Shown: piece after piece, positions 5,017 through 12,453 of the stretch
Numbering within the stretch: the first letter of the stretch is position 1
How the letters are laid out: every line of letters begins with the position of its first letter
NCBI GenBank assembly: GCA_964367845.1
Contig: CAYIYW010000014.1
Coordinates: 1-14,553, forward strand
DNA length: 14,553 nucleotides
From: JAHFLV01 sp964367845
GTDB lineage: Bacteria; Patescibacteriota; Minisyncoccia; Phycocordibacterales; DATGWK01
Reading direction: 5' to 3'
Program-made: the position numbers and the translations under genes
Notes under the pieces: model-generated
What the model was told of the DNA's origin: nothing
The model's database searches: none
Seen by the model: the letters and a program-made list of their open reading frames with translations, nothing else

Positions 5017-6198
5017 ATGTCTCGTCCTGCCGAAAACGCCCTGTCATTTTTTCAATCGCTTATTCGGAACATTGATTGGCTTTTGTTCGGCAGTGCCGTT
5101 CTGATTTCTCTCGCCGGGCTTGTCACTATGAATTCATTTGTCGGAGAGAGTCCTTTTGTTTCAAGACAAGTTGTTTGGATTGCTCTCGCCGTAGTCGTTT
5201 ATTTCATCTGCTCTTTTATTGATTTTCGTTTTTTGCGCCGAACCGGAGTGATTGTCGGGCTTTTTGCGGTAATTTGTTCTGTCCTCTTGCTTTTGTTCGG
5301 CCTCGGTCAGGTTACTCGCGGCGTTCAAAGCTGGTTTGATTTCGGTTTTTTCTCTTTTCAACCGTCCGACATGGCCAAGATTATTTTGATTCTGCTTTTA
5401 TCCAAATATTTTTCCCGCCGGCATGTGGAAATCGCCCACATCAGACACATTTTAATATCCGGATTTTACAGCATGATTTTGTTTACTCTGATTCTTCTTC
5501 AGCCGGACTTCGGGTCGGCAATCGTTATTTTTATGATTTGGTTCGGGATGATTATGGTTTCCGGCATCTCAAAAAAACATCTGTTGGCGGTGTTTTGCGT
5601 CGGTTTAATTTCGGTCCTTTTGCTGTGGTCTTTTGTGTTTCAGGATTATCAAAAACAGCGCATTCTTTCATTTATTTATCCGCTCGCCGACATCCAAGGC
5701 GCCGGTTACAACGCCTATCAATCAATGGTTGCGGTTGGTTCCGGAGAACTTTTGGGAAAGGGAATTGGTTACGGCACTCAATCAAAATTGCTCTTTTTGC
5801 CCGAATTTCAGACCGATTTTATCTTTGCCGCATTTGCCGAAGAATGGGGTTTTGTCGGCTCAATCATTCTCATCGGGTTGTTCTCCGTTCTAATCTGGCG
5901 AATTATCTCAAACGCCATGCGTGGAGCGACAAACTTTGAGACCCTTTTCGGACTCGGTGTCTCAATTTTATTTATGACCCATCTGGTGATAAATATCGGT
6001 ATGAATGTTGGACTTTTGCCGGTAACCGGCATAACCGTGCCTTTTATGAGCTACGGCGGGAGCCATTTGCTTGTTGAATTCGCGACGCTCGGAATTATTA
6101 CCGGCATGGCCCGATACGGCCGACCGGCTCACAAAGAAATGGTCGGTAATGAAATTGTCGGAATTCACAACGCAACTTTACCCAGACGAGATATCTAA
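5017..6198 (+). CDS. rodA: SEDS-family peptidoglycan glycosyltransferase, RodA/FtsW type
   Basis: A 393-aa polytopic membrane protein (about ten helices) that polymerises lipid II into glycan strands at the cell membrane, normally together with a class B penicillin-binding protein. Family motifs are WFDFGFFSFQPSDMAK (106-121), LLQPDFGSA (160-168), GYNAYQSMVAVGSGELLGKGIGYGTQ (230-255), LPEFQTDFIFA (261-271; D267 is the expected essential extracellular aspartate) and LPVTGITVPFMSYGGSHLL near the C-terminus. The combination fits RodA better than FtsW, but the split is not certain for this lineage. No PBP2 gene is visible nearby. The stop TAA overlaps, tail to tail, the TAG of the next minus-strand gene through CTAA (6195-6198), leaving no room for a separate terminator. 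Confidence 0.92.
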   Translation: MSRPAENALSFFQSLIRNIDWLLFGSAVLISLAGLVTMNSFVGESPFVSRQVVWIALAVVVYFICSFIDFRFLRRTGVIVGLFAVICSVLLLLFGLGQVTRGVQSWFDFGFFSFQPSDMAKIILILLLSKYFSRRHVEIAHIRHILISGFYSMILFTLILLQPDFGSAIVIFMIWFGMIMVSGISKKHLLAVFCVGLISVLLLWSFVFQDYQKQRILSFIYPLADIQGAGYNAYQSMVAVGSGELLGKGIGYGTQSKLLFLPEFQTDFIFAAFAEEWGFVGSIILIGLFSVLIWRIISNAMRGATNFETLFGLGVSILFMTHLVINIGMNVGLLPVTGITVPFMSYGGSHLLVEFATLGIITGMARYGRPAHKEMVGNEIVGIHNATLPRRDI

Positions 6199-6395
6199 AC
6201 GAGGTATCTGGAAATAACAAAAATTGTCGCCAGCAAACTCGCAACGATGATGCCTATCAGAATATAAGTGGCTTGGGACTCCGTTTTGGCCAAACCTAAT
6301 TGCATGATAAAACCGGCAAGCGTTGACCGTCGCGATATTTGCGAGGCCCTGTCAATCAATATTTCCTCTTCTTCAAATTTTACTTCATCACTCAT
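6195..6395 (-). CDS. Small 66-aa tail-anchored membrane protein, function unknown
   Basis: A very acidic N-terminus (MSDEVKFEEEEILID, residues 1-15) is followed by a basic-amphipathic middle (RASQISRRSTLAGFIMQLGLAKTESQ). A single C-terminal membrane helix follows (about 43-64, ATYILIGIIVASLLATIFVI) with a short RYLV end. The order suggests a cytoplasmic N-terminus and a C-terminal anchor. It is convergent with the rodA-like gene, sharing four bases. I do not recognise a family. The reason to accept it as real is the extended -10 TGT-TAGAAT placed 7 nt before the ATG on its strand and the coherent domain layout. Confidence 0.8.
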   Translation of the reverse strand: MSDEVKFEEEEILIDRASQISRRSTLAGFIMQLGLAKTESQATYILIGIIVASLLATIFVISRYLV

Positions 6396-6402
6396 GGAGT
6401 TT

Positions 6403-6408
6403 ATTCTA
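6403..6408 (-). promoter_or_regulatory. Extended -10 box (TGT-TAGAAT) for the 66-aa protein
   Basis: On the minus strand TAGAAT is preceded by TGT (6411-6409) and followed by 7 nt to the ATG at 6395. This predicts a leaderless transcript. Confidence 0.5.
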
Positions 6409-6427
6409 ACATTTTAAAGGGCCAGTT

Positions 6428-7306
6428 TTAAATGCTGACGAGGGTCGTGCTGGACGCCATGTTCCGGATACCTTGGGCGTAAACTTTCCAGACCTCTGTG
6501 GCGGTGAGAGAAACGCCGTATACCTGGAGACTATCCATCAGGCCGTTGAATCCGCTCGTGTGGTCCGTTCTCGCGCCGATTGACCAGCTTACGCTCGGGC
6601 AACCGTTATTCAGTCCAGGATTAGTCACGGAATCAACTTTCGCGCCGTTAATATAAACATCATAAGTGGAATAGTTGCTGAACACAATCGTCAAATTTTG
6701 CCAAATATTATTTGATACAACTCTGTTGGAGAGGGTTGGAACGCCCACTGTATCGTGTGTGGCATAAACTCGGCCGCCGGTTATTCCGGCTTCAAGCACA
6801 GTGCAACTGGCGTCGCCAACATGGAAAATTGTATTAGAGCCGACAGGGTCTGTGGGGTTTATCCAAACAGCAACCGTTGCGTTGCCATTACCGTTGGAAT
6901 TAGAAAAACCGTTACCGCTTATGTAATCACCACCGTCAAAAGACAGCGCCGAACCGGAAATCCCGTCCAGTGTGCGTGTGGCGCCCGTAATCGTGCCGCT
7001 GAGATTATTCCCGGAACTGTCGTAAGCCATGTCTCCAGTAGTTTCGTCAAATTCCCATCTGGCAATGGTGTCAACGCCGAGAGTTCTCTGAAGTGTGGCG
7101 TGGAATTGTTTGCCGGCCGCTTCTTTTGCTTTACTTTTAGCGCTTTCAAGATTGGCCAGCGCGATACTTGAAATAAGTCCGAGAATTGAAATGACAACCA
7201 GAAGCTCAATAATCGTAAAACCGCGAGTTTGAAAACCGCGTATTAAACCGCAGATTTCGGAACGACGCTTGTTCATGTGTGGCTCAATCTTGTGTCTTGA
7301 GGTCAT
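6428..7306 (-). CDS. Type IV prepilin-like protein with C-terminal LamG/concanavalin-like domain
   Basis: 292 aa. The N-terminus has a prepilin signal: a basic leader ending TRG (27-29), cleavage expected between G29 and F30, then FTIIELLVVISILGLISSIAL with the conserved Glu at mature position 5 (E34). An assembly helix (ANLESAKSKAKEAAGKQF) follows. From about residue 70 a LamG-like jelly roll begins (RWEFDETTGDMAYDSSGNNLSGTI, then GSALSFDGGDYI, TVAVWINP, WQNLTIVF, DVYINGAKVDS, GLMDSLQVYG), a fold often used for glycan or protein binding. The protein may be a minor pilin or adhesin at the surface. An in-frame ATG at 7276 would give a 19-residue leader, also normal. It lies 12 nt after the glycosyltransferase gene and probably shares its transcript. 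No pilus assembly genes are in the window. Confidence 0.88.
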   Translation of the reverse strand: MTSRHKIEPHMNKRRSEICGLIRGFQTRGFTIIELLVVISILGLISSIALANLESAKSKAKEAAGKQFHATLQRTLGVDTIARWEFDETTGDMAYDSSGNNLSGTITGATRTLDGISGSALSFDGGDYISGNGFSNSNGNGNATVAVWINPTDPVGSNTIFHVGDASCTVLEAGITGGRVYATHDTVGVPTLSNRVVSNNIWQNLTIVFSNYSTYDVYINGAKVDSVTNPGLNNGCPSVSWSIGARTDHTSGFNGLMDSLQVYGVSLTATEVWKVYAQGIRNMASSTTLVSI

Positions 7307-7318
7307 GTTTGTGATGAG

Positions 7319-8437
7319 TTAATTATATACGGCAATCGTTTTTTGAACCATTAAATTAACCGAGAATTTTTCTTCAACCGTTTTCCTTAAATTATGGCCC
7401 AGTATAGCGGCTTTAGCGCCATCGTTAAGAAGTTCTTTTATAGCGCCGGCGAGAGCTGGTATGTCTCCAGAACGGACAAGCAGGCCGTTTTTGCCGTCCG
7501 TGATGGCTTCGGGTATACCGCCGACTTGAGTCGCTACAACCGGCAATTGGGCCAGTCCGGCCTCAAGCGGGACATAAGGAAATGCCTCGGTTCTTGAGGC
7601 CAAAACAAACACATCAAAGGCCTTTAGAAATTTTCCGGCATTTTCTTTGCGGCCCAGCAGATGAACTTTTTTAGACAGGCCAAGTTTTTGAATTAGAGCC
7701 GTCAACCGTTCGAGCTCGTCTCCTTCGCCGATGATGACCAGAGCGATGTCCAAATGGGTTTCCGCCACATCGGCAAAAGCGGTGACCAGATTATCCACTC
7801 CTTTGTTTCTGTGAAGTTCGGAAATTGTTCCAACCCAAAATTTTTCACTGATATCGCTGTTGAGCGCCCCGCGCGCGGTGAATCTTTCCATGTACTCTGT
7901 GTTTGCGACGCCGTTATGGATAACAACAATTTTTGATTTCGGAATAAACGGCAGGCGACTGATTTCATCTTTGACTTTCTCCGATACCGCGATAGTCGTG
8001 TGCGAAAGTAAAATCGTCAACCAGTGAATGAAAGCGATAAGAATTTTTGAAAGAAAAAATCTGTCCTCATTCCAGGCCCAGCCGTGGCCGGTGAAAATGA
8101 TTTTTTTGATGCCGGCTAAACGTCCGGCCAGGGCACCGATGGCGCCGATTTTGGAGCTGTTAAGATGAACGATGTCCGGTTTTTCTTTCCGAAAAATTCT
8201 GTAAAGAGTGACAAAAGACATTGCGTCTTTGGCGATGTTCACATCTCTGTTCAAGGATTCAAGCCGAATGACACGGATGTTTTTTTCCTTAAGTCGGGCT
8301 TCAAGTTGCTCGCCTGCTCCGCAAAGGACGCAAACTTCAAACTGGTCTTTCGGCAATCTTGTCGCCAAATCAAAAACATATCTCTGCGCCCCGCCCCAAT
8401 TTCCTTTCGTGACGGCAAAAAGAATCCTTTTCTTCAT
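7319..8437 (-). CDS. GT4-family glycosyltransferase
   Basis: A 372-aa cytoplasmic or membrane-associated enzyme with the GT-B two-domain layout. The N-terminal domain has the GNWGGAQRYV loop (12-21) that binds the acceptor or nucleotide phosphates, and DIVHLNSSKIGAIGALAGRLAG (88-109). The linker region contains IHNGV (173-177). The C-terminal donor-binding domain has VGTISELHRNKG (202-213), IGEGDELERL and the EX7E signature EAFPYVPLE (E284 and E292), with VGGIPEAI after it. These features match GT4 (PF13439 plus PF00534), retaining enzymes that use nucleotide sugars. The substrate cannot be named. Context with a sugar-1-phosphate transferase and an epimerase suggests assembly of a surface polysaccharide. 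Two Lys/Arg follow the start, and no Shine-Dalgarno sequence is seen. Confidence 0.93.
   Translation of the reverse strand: MKKRILFAVTKGNWGGAQRYVFDLATRLPKDQFEVCVLCGAGEQLEARLKEKNIRVIRLESLNRDVNIAKDAMSFVTLYRIFRKEKPDIVHLNSSKIGAIGALAGRLAGIKKIIFTGHGWAWNEDRFFLSKILIAFIHWLTILLSHTTIAVSEKVKDEISRLPFIPKSKIVVIHNGVANTEYMERFTARGALNSDISEKFWVGTISELHRNKGVDNLVTAFADVAETHLDIALVIIGEGDELERLTALIQKLGLSKKVHLLGRKENAGKFLKAFDVFVLASRTEAFPYVPLEAGLAQLPVVATQVGGIPEAITDGKNGLLVRSGDIPALAGAIKELLNDGAKAAILGHNLRKTVEEKFSVNLMVQKTIAVYN
7322..7327 (-). promoter_or_regulatory. -10 box (TATAAT) overlapping the end of the glycosyltransferase gene
   Basis: On the minus strand TATAAT is formed by the last two sense codons (Tyr-Asn) of the upstream gene. 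It lies 15 nt before the pilin ATG at 7306, giving a predicted leader of about 9 nt. Confidence 0.35.
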
Positions 8438-8448
8438 TATTGTTCTCT

Positions 8449-8454
8449 ATATTA
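8449..8454 (-). promoter_or_regulatory. Extended -10-like box (TGT-TAATAT) for the glycosyltransferase gene
   Basis: On the minus strand TAATAT preceded by TGT lies 11 nt before the ATG at 8437, giving a very short leader. It forms half of a divergent promoter region (8438-8528). Confidence 0.4.
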
Positions 8455-8505
8455 ACATAGCCTCGGGTTGCTTCCTGTAACGGCTTGCCGTGGGTGTTGG
8501 TTGTG

Positions 8506-8511
8506 TATAAT
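8506..8511 (+). promoter_or_regulatory. -10 box (TATAAT) for the sugar-phosphate transferase gene
   Basis: TATAAT lies 17 nt before the ATG at 8529, predicting a leader of about 10 nt. An overlapping TATAAA (8511-8516) is an alternative. It is divergent from the glycosyltransferase promoter. Confidence 0.5.
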
Positions 8512-8528
8512 ATAAAGCTCAAATCCCT

Positions 8529-9884
8529 ATGGCCGTTACGAACAAAAATGAGGCCTTGCTCCTGTTTTTCGGCGACGTCCTAGTTTTTTTTCTATCGCTC
8601 TGGTTGATGATTTTTGTCCGATTCCGCGAGGCGCCGGATGTTTCAATTTTCCTTGACCACGTTGCGCCGTTCTCCATCATTTTTGTCCTTTGGTTTGCAG
8701 TTTTCTTTATTGCCGGTCTTTACGAGAAACACACCCTAATTCTGAAAAATCGGATTCCGGCCATTATTTTGAACGCCCAACTTGTTAACAGCGGACTTGC
8801 CGTTGTGTTTTTCTATCTGGTGCCGTATTTCGGAATCACGCCAAAAACTAATCTTTTTATTTACATCGTCATTTCCTTCGGTTTGATACTTTTCTGGCGA
8901 ATTCGCGGAGTGTCCATTCTTTCGGCGCACGCTAGGGAGAAGGCCGTTTTAATCGGCAGTGGAGAGGAGGCAAAAGAGTTGAAAAATGAAGTCAACAACA
9001 ATCCGCGCTACGGTCTCTACTTCGTTTCCTCAATCAATTCAGGCGACATCAAGAACGCCGATTTCAGGGAAGAAATTTCAAGGCGGATTTTGGAGGAAAA
9101 TGTTCATATCGTGGCCGCCGATTTCAAGGACAATAAAGTTGAGCCGATTCTGCCGAATTTTTACAACCTTATTTTTTCCAAAGTGCGTTTTGTTGATATG
9201 TATAGAATTTACGAGGACATTTTTGACCGAGTGCCGATGTCGCTTGTCAAATACAACTGGTTTCTGGAAAATATTTCCGTTTCAACCAAAAAAACCTACG
9301 ACTTTCTGAAAAGATTGATGGACATCTCGGTTTCATTCGTCGCCGGTTTGGTTTCACTGGTTTTTTATCCGTTTGTTTTCACCGCGATTAAACTTGAAGA
9401 CCGCGGTCCGATATTTATTACCCAAGAACGAATCGGGAAAAATAATAAAATTATAAAGGTGGTGAAGTTCAGGAGCATGACCACGAATGACCAAGGGGAG
9501 TATTCTCAAGACATCGCCAAAAACAACAAAATAACCAGAGTTGGAAATTATTTGAGAAAATTCCGAATTGATGAATTGCCCCAGCTCTGGAACGTTCTCA
9601 AGGGCGACCTTTCGCTTATCGGCCCCCGGCCGGAATTACCGGTTCTGGCCAGCCATTATGAAAGGGAAATCCCTTACTACAATATCAGGCATCTGATAAA
9701 ACCCGGTTTGTCCGGCTGGGCCCAGCTCTATCAGCGCAAACCGCCCAAAGGGATGGTTGACCTTGATGAGACAAGGTTGAAATTGTCTTATGACCTTTAT
9801 TACCTTAAAAATTGTTCCTTGATGCTTGATTTAAAAATCGCCTTAAAAACCATAAAAACTCTGTTGTCAAGTAACGGGATTTAG
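8529..9884 (+). CDS. Polyprenyl-phosphate sugar-1-phosphate transferase (WcaJ/WbaP-type, PF02397)
   Basis: A 451-aa membrane enzyme that moves a sugar-1-phosphate from a nucleotide sugar to undecaprenyl phosphate, the first step of many capsule, O-antigen or exopolysaccharide pathways. The N-terminus has four or five membrane helices (about 8-125). A soluble nucleotide-binding-like region follows (KAVLIGSGEEAKEL, 138-151), as in the CoA-binding-like domain of the family. The catalytic C-terminus has KRLMDISVSF with a re-entrant helix (261-287), DRGPIFITQERIGK (291-304), KFRSM (313-317), RKFRIDELPQLWNVLKGDLSLIGPRPE (343-369; Asp-Glu pair D348-E349) and KPGLSGWAQL (391-400). All the hallmark motifs are present and the length is normal. 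It is the probable initiating enzyme for the neighbouring glycosyltransferase and epimerase. Confidence 0.93.
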   Translation: MAVTNKNEALLLFFGDVLVFFLSLWLMIFVRFREAPDVSIFLDHVAPFSIIFVLWFAVFFIAGLYEKHTLILKNRIPAIILNAQLVNSGLAVVFFYLVPYFGITPKTNLFIYIVISFGLILFWRIRGVSILSAHAREKAVLIGSGEEAKELKNEVNNNPRYGLYFVSSINSGDIKNADFREEISRRILEENVHIVAADFKDNKVEPILPNFYNLIFSKVRFVDMYRIYEDIFDRVPMSLVKYNWFLENISVSTKKTYDFLKRLMDISVSFVAGLVSLVFYPFVFTAIKLEDRGPIFITQERIGKNNKIIKVVKFRSMTTNDQGEYSQDIAKNNKITRVGNYLRKFRIDELPQLWNVLKGDLSLIGPRPELPVLASHYEREIPYYNIRHLIKPGLSGWAQLYQRKPPKGMVDLDETRLKLSYDLYYLKNCSLMLDLKIALKTIKTLLSSNGI

Positions 9885-9939
9885 GTTCGTAGAGTTATTC
9901 ATAATATATAAATTAATTTTGCGTAAAAACATAAAAACT

Positions 9940-10836
9940 ATGAAAACAAAAGTTATTGTTACCGGCGGTGCAGGATTTATCGGCTCAAACCTTGTCAGAG
10001 AGCTTGTAAAAAAGAACTTTGATGTTCACGTCATAGATAATTTAACCGCCGGGAAAAAAGAAGCCGTTCACCCTAGCGCGGCGCTTCACGTTGTTGATGT
10101 CAGGAATCTTTCCGACATCGACCCTATTTTTGTCGGGGCGAAATATGTTTTTCATTTGGCGGCATTACCGAGAGTCCAGTATTCAATAGAGCATCCTGAA
10201 GAAACAAATGACATTAACGTAAACGGGACGCTTAACGTTTTGATTGCTTCTCAAAAAGCCGGGGTCAAAAAATTTGTATATTCGGCTTCAGGCTCGGCTT
10301 ACGGCGACCAGGAAATCATGCCGCTTCGCGAAGATTTGCCGGCAAGTCCGAAAAGTCCTTATGGTCTTCAAAAATACATCGGTGAATTGATGAGCCGAGT
10401 TTGGAGCGAGGTCTACGGCTTGCCGACGGTTTCTTTACGGTATTTTAATGTCTACGGTCCGGGTCAAAGCGAAGAGGGCGCCTATGCTCTGGTTATAGCC
10501 AAATTTCTAAAACAAAAAAGAGAAGGGACGCCGCTTACCATTACCGGCGACGGGGAACAAACTCGTGATTTTACAAGCGTCCACGATGTTGTCCGGGCGA
10601 ATCTTTTGGCGGCGGAAAATGAAAATGCCGATACTAAAAATGGGGGGGTTTTCAACATCGGAGCCGGAAATAATCATTCCGTAAATAATGTGGCAAAACT
10701 GATTGGCGGCAAGGCGATTCACGTTCCTGAGCGTTTTGAACCGAAACACTCTCTGGCTGATAATTCAAAAGCCCGGAAAATTCTTGGTTGGGAACCGTCA
10801 GTCAGTTTGGAAGAGGGAATTAAAGAGTTGCTTTGA
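9940..10836 (+). CDS. NAD-dependent sugar epimerase/dehydratase (extended SDR, GalE-like)
   Basis: A 298-aa soluble enzyme acting on nucleotide sugars. It has the Rossmann motif GGAGFIGSN (9-17), VIDNLTAGKK (31-40), DVR (53-55), HLAALPRVQYS (72-82) replacing the usual HLAA, SASGSAYGD (115-123), the catalytic YGLQK (Y141, K145) and RYFNVYGPGQ (167-176). The ending ILGWEPSVSLEEGIKEL is typical of the family. This resembles UDP-hexose 4-epimerases and related enzymes of surface glycan pathways; the exact substrate is unknown. The ATG at 9940 is preferred to the in-frame TTG at 9919 because it puts the beta-strand KTKVIVTGG right at the N-terminus, as expected. It is 55 nt after the transferase gene on the same strand and likely belongs to the same unit. 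Confidence 0.92.
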   Translation: MKTKVIVTGGAGFIGSNLVRELVKKNFDVHVIDNLTAGKKEAVHPSAALHVVDVRNLSDIDPIFVGAKYVFHLAALPRVQYSIEHPEETNDINVNGTLNVLIASQKAGVKKFVYSASGSAYGDQEIMPLREDLPASPKSPYGLQKYIGELMSRVWSEVYGLPTVSLRYFNVYGPGQSEEGAYALVIAKFLKQKREGTPLTITGDGEQTRDFTSVHDVVRANLLAAENENADTKNGGVFNIGAGNNHSVNNVAKLIGGKAIHVPERFEPKHSLADNSKARKILGWEPSVSLEEGIKELL

Positions 10837-10860
10837 ATTAGCGGCGTCAAGTTTTTTTCA

Positions 10861-10931
10861 TGAACAATCCGCAATATGCTTTTCGGAGCAATTGCGTTTT
10901 TTGCGAAGAAAAGCATATTGCGGATTGTTCA
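10861..10931 (+). repeat. 71-bp element with perfect 24-bp inverted arms
   Basis: Left arm 10861-10884 (TGAACAATCCGCAATATGCT...) is the exact reverse complement of right arm 10908-10931. The 23-nt loop contains the palindrome GCAATTGC and two TTGCG copies. No T-run follows the stem on either strand, so it is a poor match to an intrinsic terminator. It could be a small non-autonomous palindromic element, a protein-binding site, or an RNA hairpin at the end of the epimerase transcript. It lies between that gene and the secD promoter. Confidence 0.8.
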
Positions 10932-10983
10932 GAAGAGAAATGCGCGGGGATATTCAATGATTTGCTTTTTGCGTCCAAAACCC

Positions 10984-10989
10984 TATAAT
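10984..10989 (+). promoter_or_regulatory. -10 box (TATAAT) for secD-secF
   Basis: TATAAT lies 10 nt before the ATG at 11000, with a weak -35-like TTGCTT at 10962-10967 (16-nt spacer). It predicts a leader of only about 3-4 nt. No Shine-Dalgarno sequence is present. Confidence 0.55.
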
Positions 10990-10999
10990 TCGGTTTCAA

Positions 11000-12409
11000 A
11001 TGAATAAAAATCGGATTTTTGCCCTAGTCCTCATAGTAATTTTTGCTTTACTCGGATATAGCCTATATCTCTCGCAGACCAAAACAAATTCGTGGTTCGC
11101 CCGTTTCCCTTTTGTTCTCGGTCTTGACTTAAACGGCGGAACCGAGCTCGTTTATCGGGCTGATGTGTCCCAAGTTGGCCCGACGGAAATAAACGATTCA
11201 ATGAAAGTCCTTCGCGATGTCATTGAACGGCGGGTGAACATTTTCGGCGTTTCCGAGCCGATTATCCAAGTTGAAAAGGCCAGCGCTCTGGCCGGTCGCA
11301 ATGACCACCGGCTCATTGTTGAATTGCCCGGTGTGACGGAAATAGATAAAGCCGTTGAGCTTATCGGCAAGACCCCTCTTCTTGAATTCAAGCTTGTCTC
11401 CGAAGAAAAACCCAAAAATCAAAAAGCAAAAGTCGGTTCAGACGGTGTGGTGACAATTGACGCGACATCAAATCTCAATCCCGTATTTATCCCAACCGCT
11501 CTGACGGGACGGTTTCTTGAGCGCTCGGCCGTTGAATTCAACCAGACAACCGGCGAGCCGTCGGTCTCTCTTTCTTTTAACAAAGAGGGCGCCGAATTAT
11601 TTTCCAAAATCACCAAAGAAAATGTCGGCCAAATTCTGGCGATTTTTCTTGACGGGGAAGTGATTTCCGCGCCGGTAGTCCGAGAAGAAATCAGAGACGG
11701 CCGGGCTCAAATCAGCGGGAACTTTACCCCGCAGGAGGCGAAACTTTTGGTCCAGAACTTGAATTACGGCGCTCTGCCGGTGCCGATTGAACTGGTCGGA
11801 ACCCAGGTGGTCGGCGCCTATCTCGGCGAAACGGCGCTTCGAGCCGGAGTTCTGGCCGGAATCTGGGGATTTTTGGCGGTCGTTTCGTTCCTGATTCTTT
11901 GGTACCGTCTGCCGGGTGTCGTGGCGTCTATTGCCCTCGTCATATACATTTTTATCTCACTGGCGATTTTCAAATTAATTCCGATTACTCTTACCGCCGC
12001 CGGTATTGCCGGCTTTATTCTTTCAATCGGCATGGCGGTTGACGCCAATATTTTAATTTTTGAGCGGATGAAGGAAGAACTCGTCCGCGGTCGGAAACTT
12101 AACGATGCGATGCACGAAGGTTTTCATCGGGCATGGCTCTCAATTCGCGATTCAAACATCTCAAGCATTATTACCGCCGTCGTTCTTTTCTGGCTCGGCA
12201 CCTCGGCGGTCAAGGGTTTCGCTTTTACTCTGGGTATCGGCGTGTTGGTCAGCATGTTTACAGCCATAACCGTTTCGCGAACTTTTTTGTATGCGATTGG
12301 ATTGAGTCATGAGTCAAAAGTGAGCCACTTTTTGTTTGGCGCCGGTATTAAAAATACCCGCCAGTCGGACTCGCAAAATCAAACAAATCCGAATCGGCCA
12401 AATCCGTAA
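11000..12409 (+). CDS. secD: Protein translocase subunit SecD
   Basis: A 469-aa membrane protein of the SecDF complex, which uses the proton gradient to complete protein export through SecYEG. The N-terminal helix (about 6-24) is followed by VLGLDLNGGTELVYRADV (39-56), the family's D1 motif, then the periplasmic P1 region with VIERRVNIFGVSEP and LPGVTEIDKAVELIGKTPLLEF. The lower part has GRFLERSAVEFNQ and ILAIFLDGEVISAPVV. The C-terminal half has the six-helix SecD/SecF channel with GILAGIWGF-like, ILSIGMAVDANILIFERMKEEL and SAVKGFAFTLGIGVLVSMFTA. The length is in the range of compact SecD proteins. The last 30 residues are polar and Asn/Gln-rich. It is 44 nt upstream of secF. Confidence 0.97.
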   Translation: MNKNRIFALVLIVIFALLGYSLYLSQTKTNSWFARFPFVLGLDLNGGTELVYRADVSQVGPTEINDSMKVLRDVIERRVNIFGVSEPIIQVEKASALAGRNDHRLIVELPGVTEIDKAVELIGKTPLLEFKLVSEEKPKNQKAKVGSDGVVTIDATSNLNPVFIPTALTGRFLERSAVEFNQTTGEPSVSLSFNKEGAELFSKITKENVGQILAIFLDGEVISAPVVREEIRDGRAQISGNFTPQEAKLLVQNLNYGALPVPIELVGTQVVGAYLGETALRAGVLAGIWGFLAVVSFLILWYRLPGVVASIALVIYIFISLAIFKLIPITLTAAGIAGFILSIGMAVDANILIFERMKEELVRGRKLNDAMHEGFHRAWLSIRDSNISSIITAVVLFWLGTSAVKGFAFTLGIGVLVSMFTAITVSRTFLYAIGLSHESKVSHFLFGAGIKNTRQSDSQNQTNPNRPNP

Positions 12410-12453
12410 AAATTGGCCAAATTGTCATAAAAATTAATTAAATCGTCAAAACC

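Noticed and set aside
10861..10931. Intrinsic terminator for the epimerase gene
   Set aside because: The stem is long and perfect, but no T-run follows on either strand. It was kept as an inverted repeat of unknown role.
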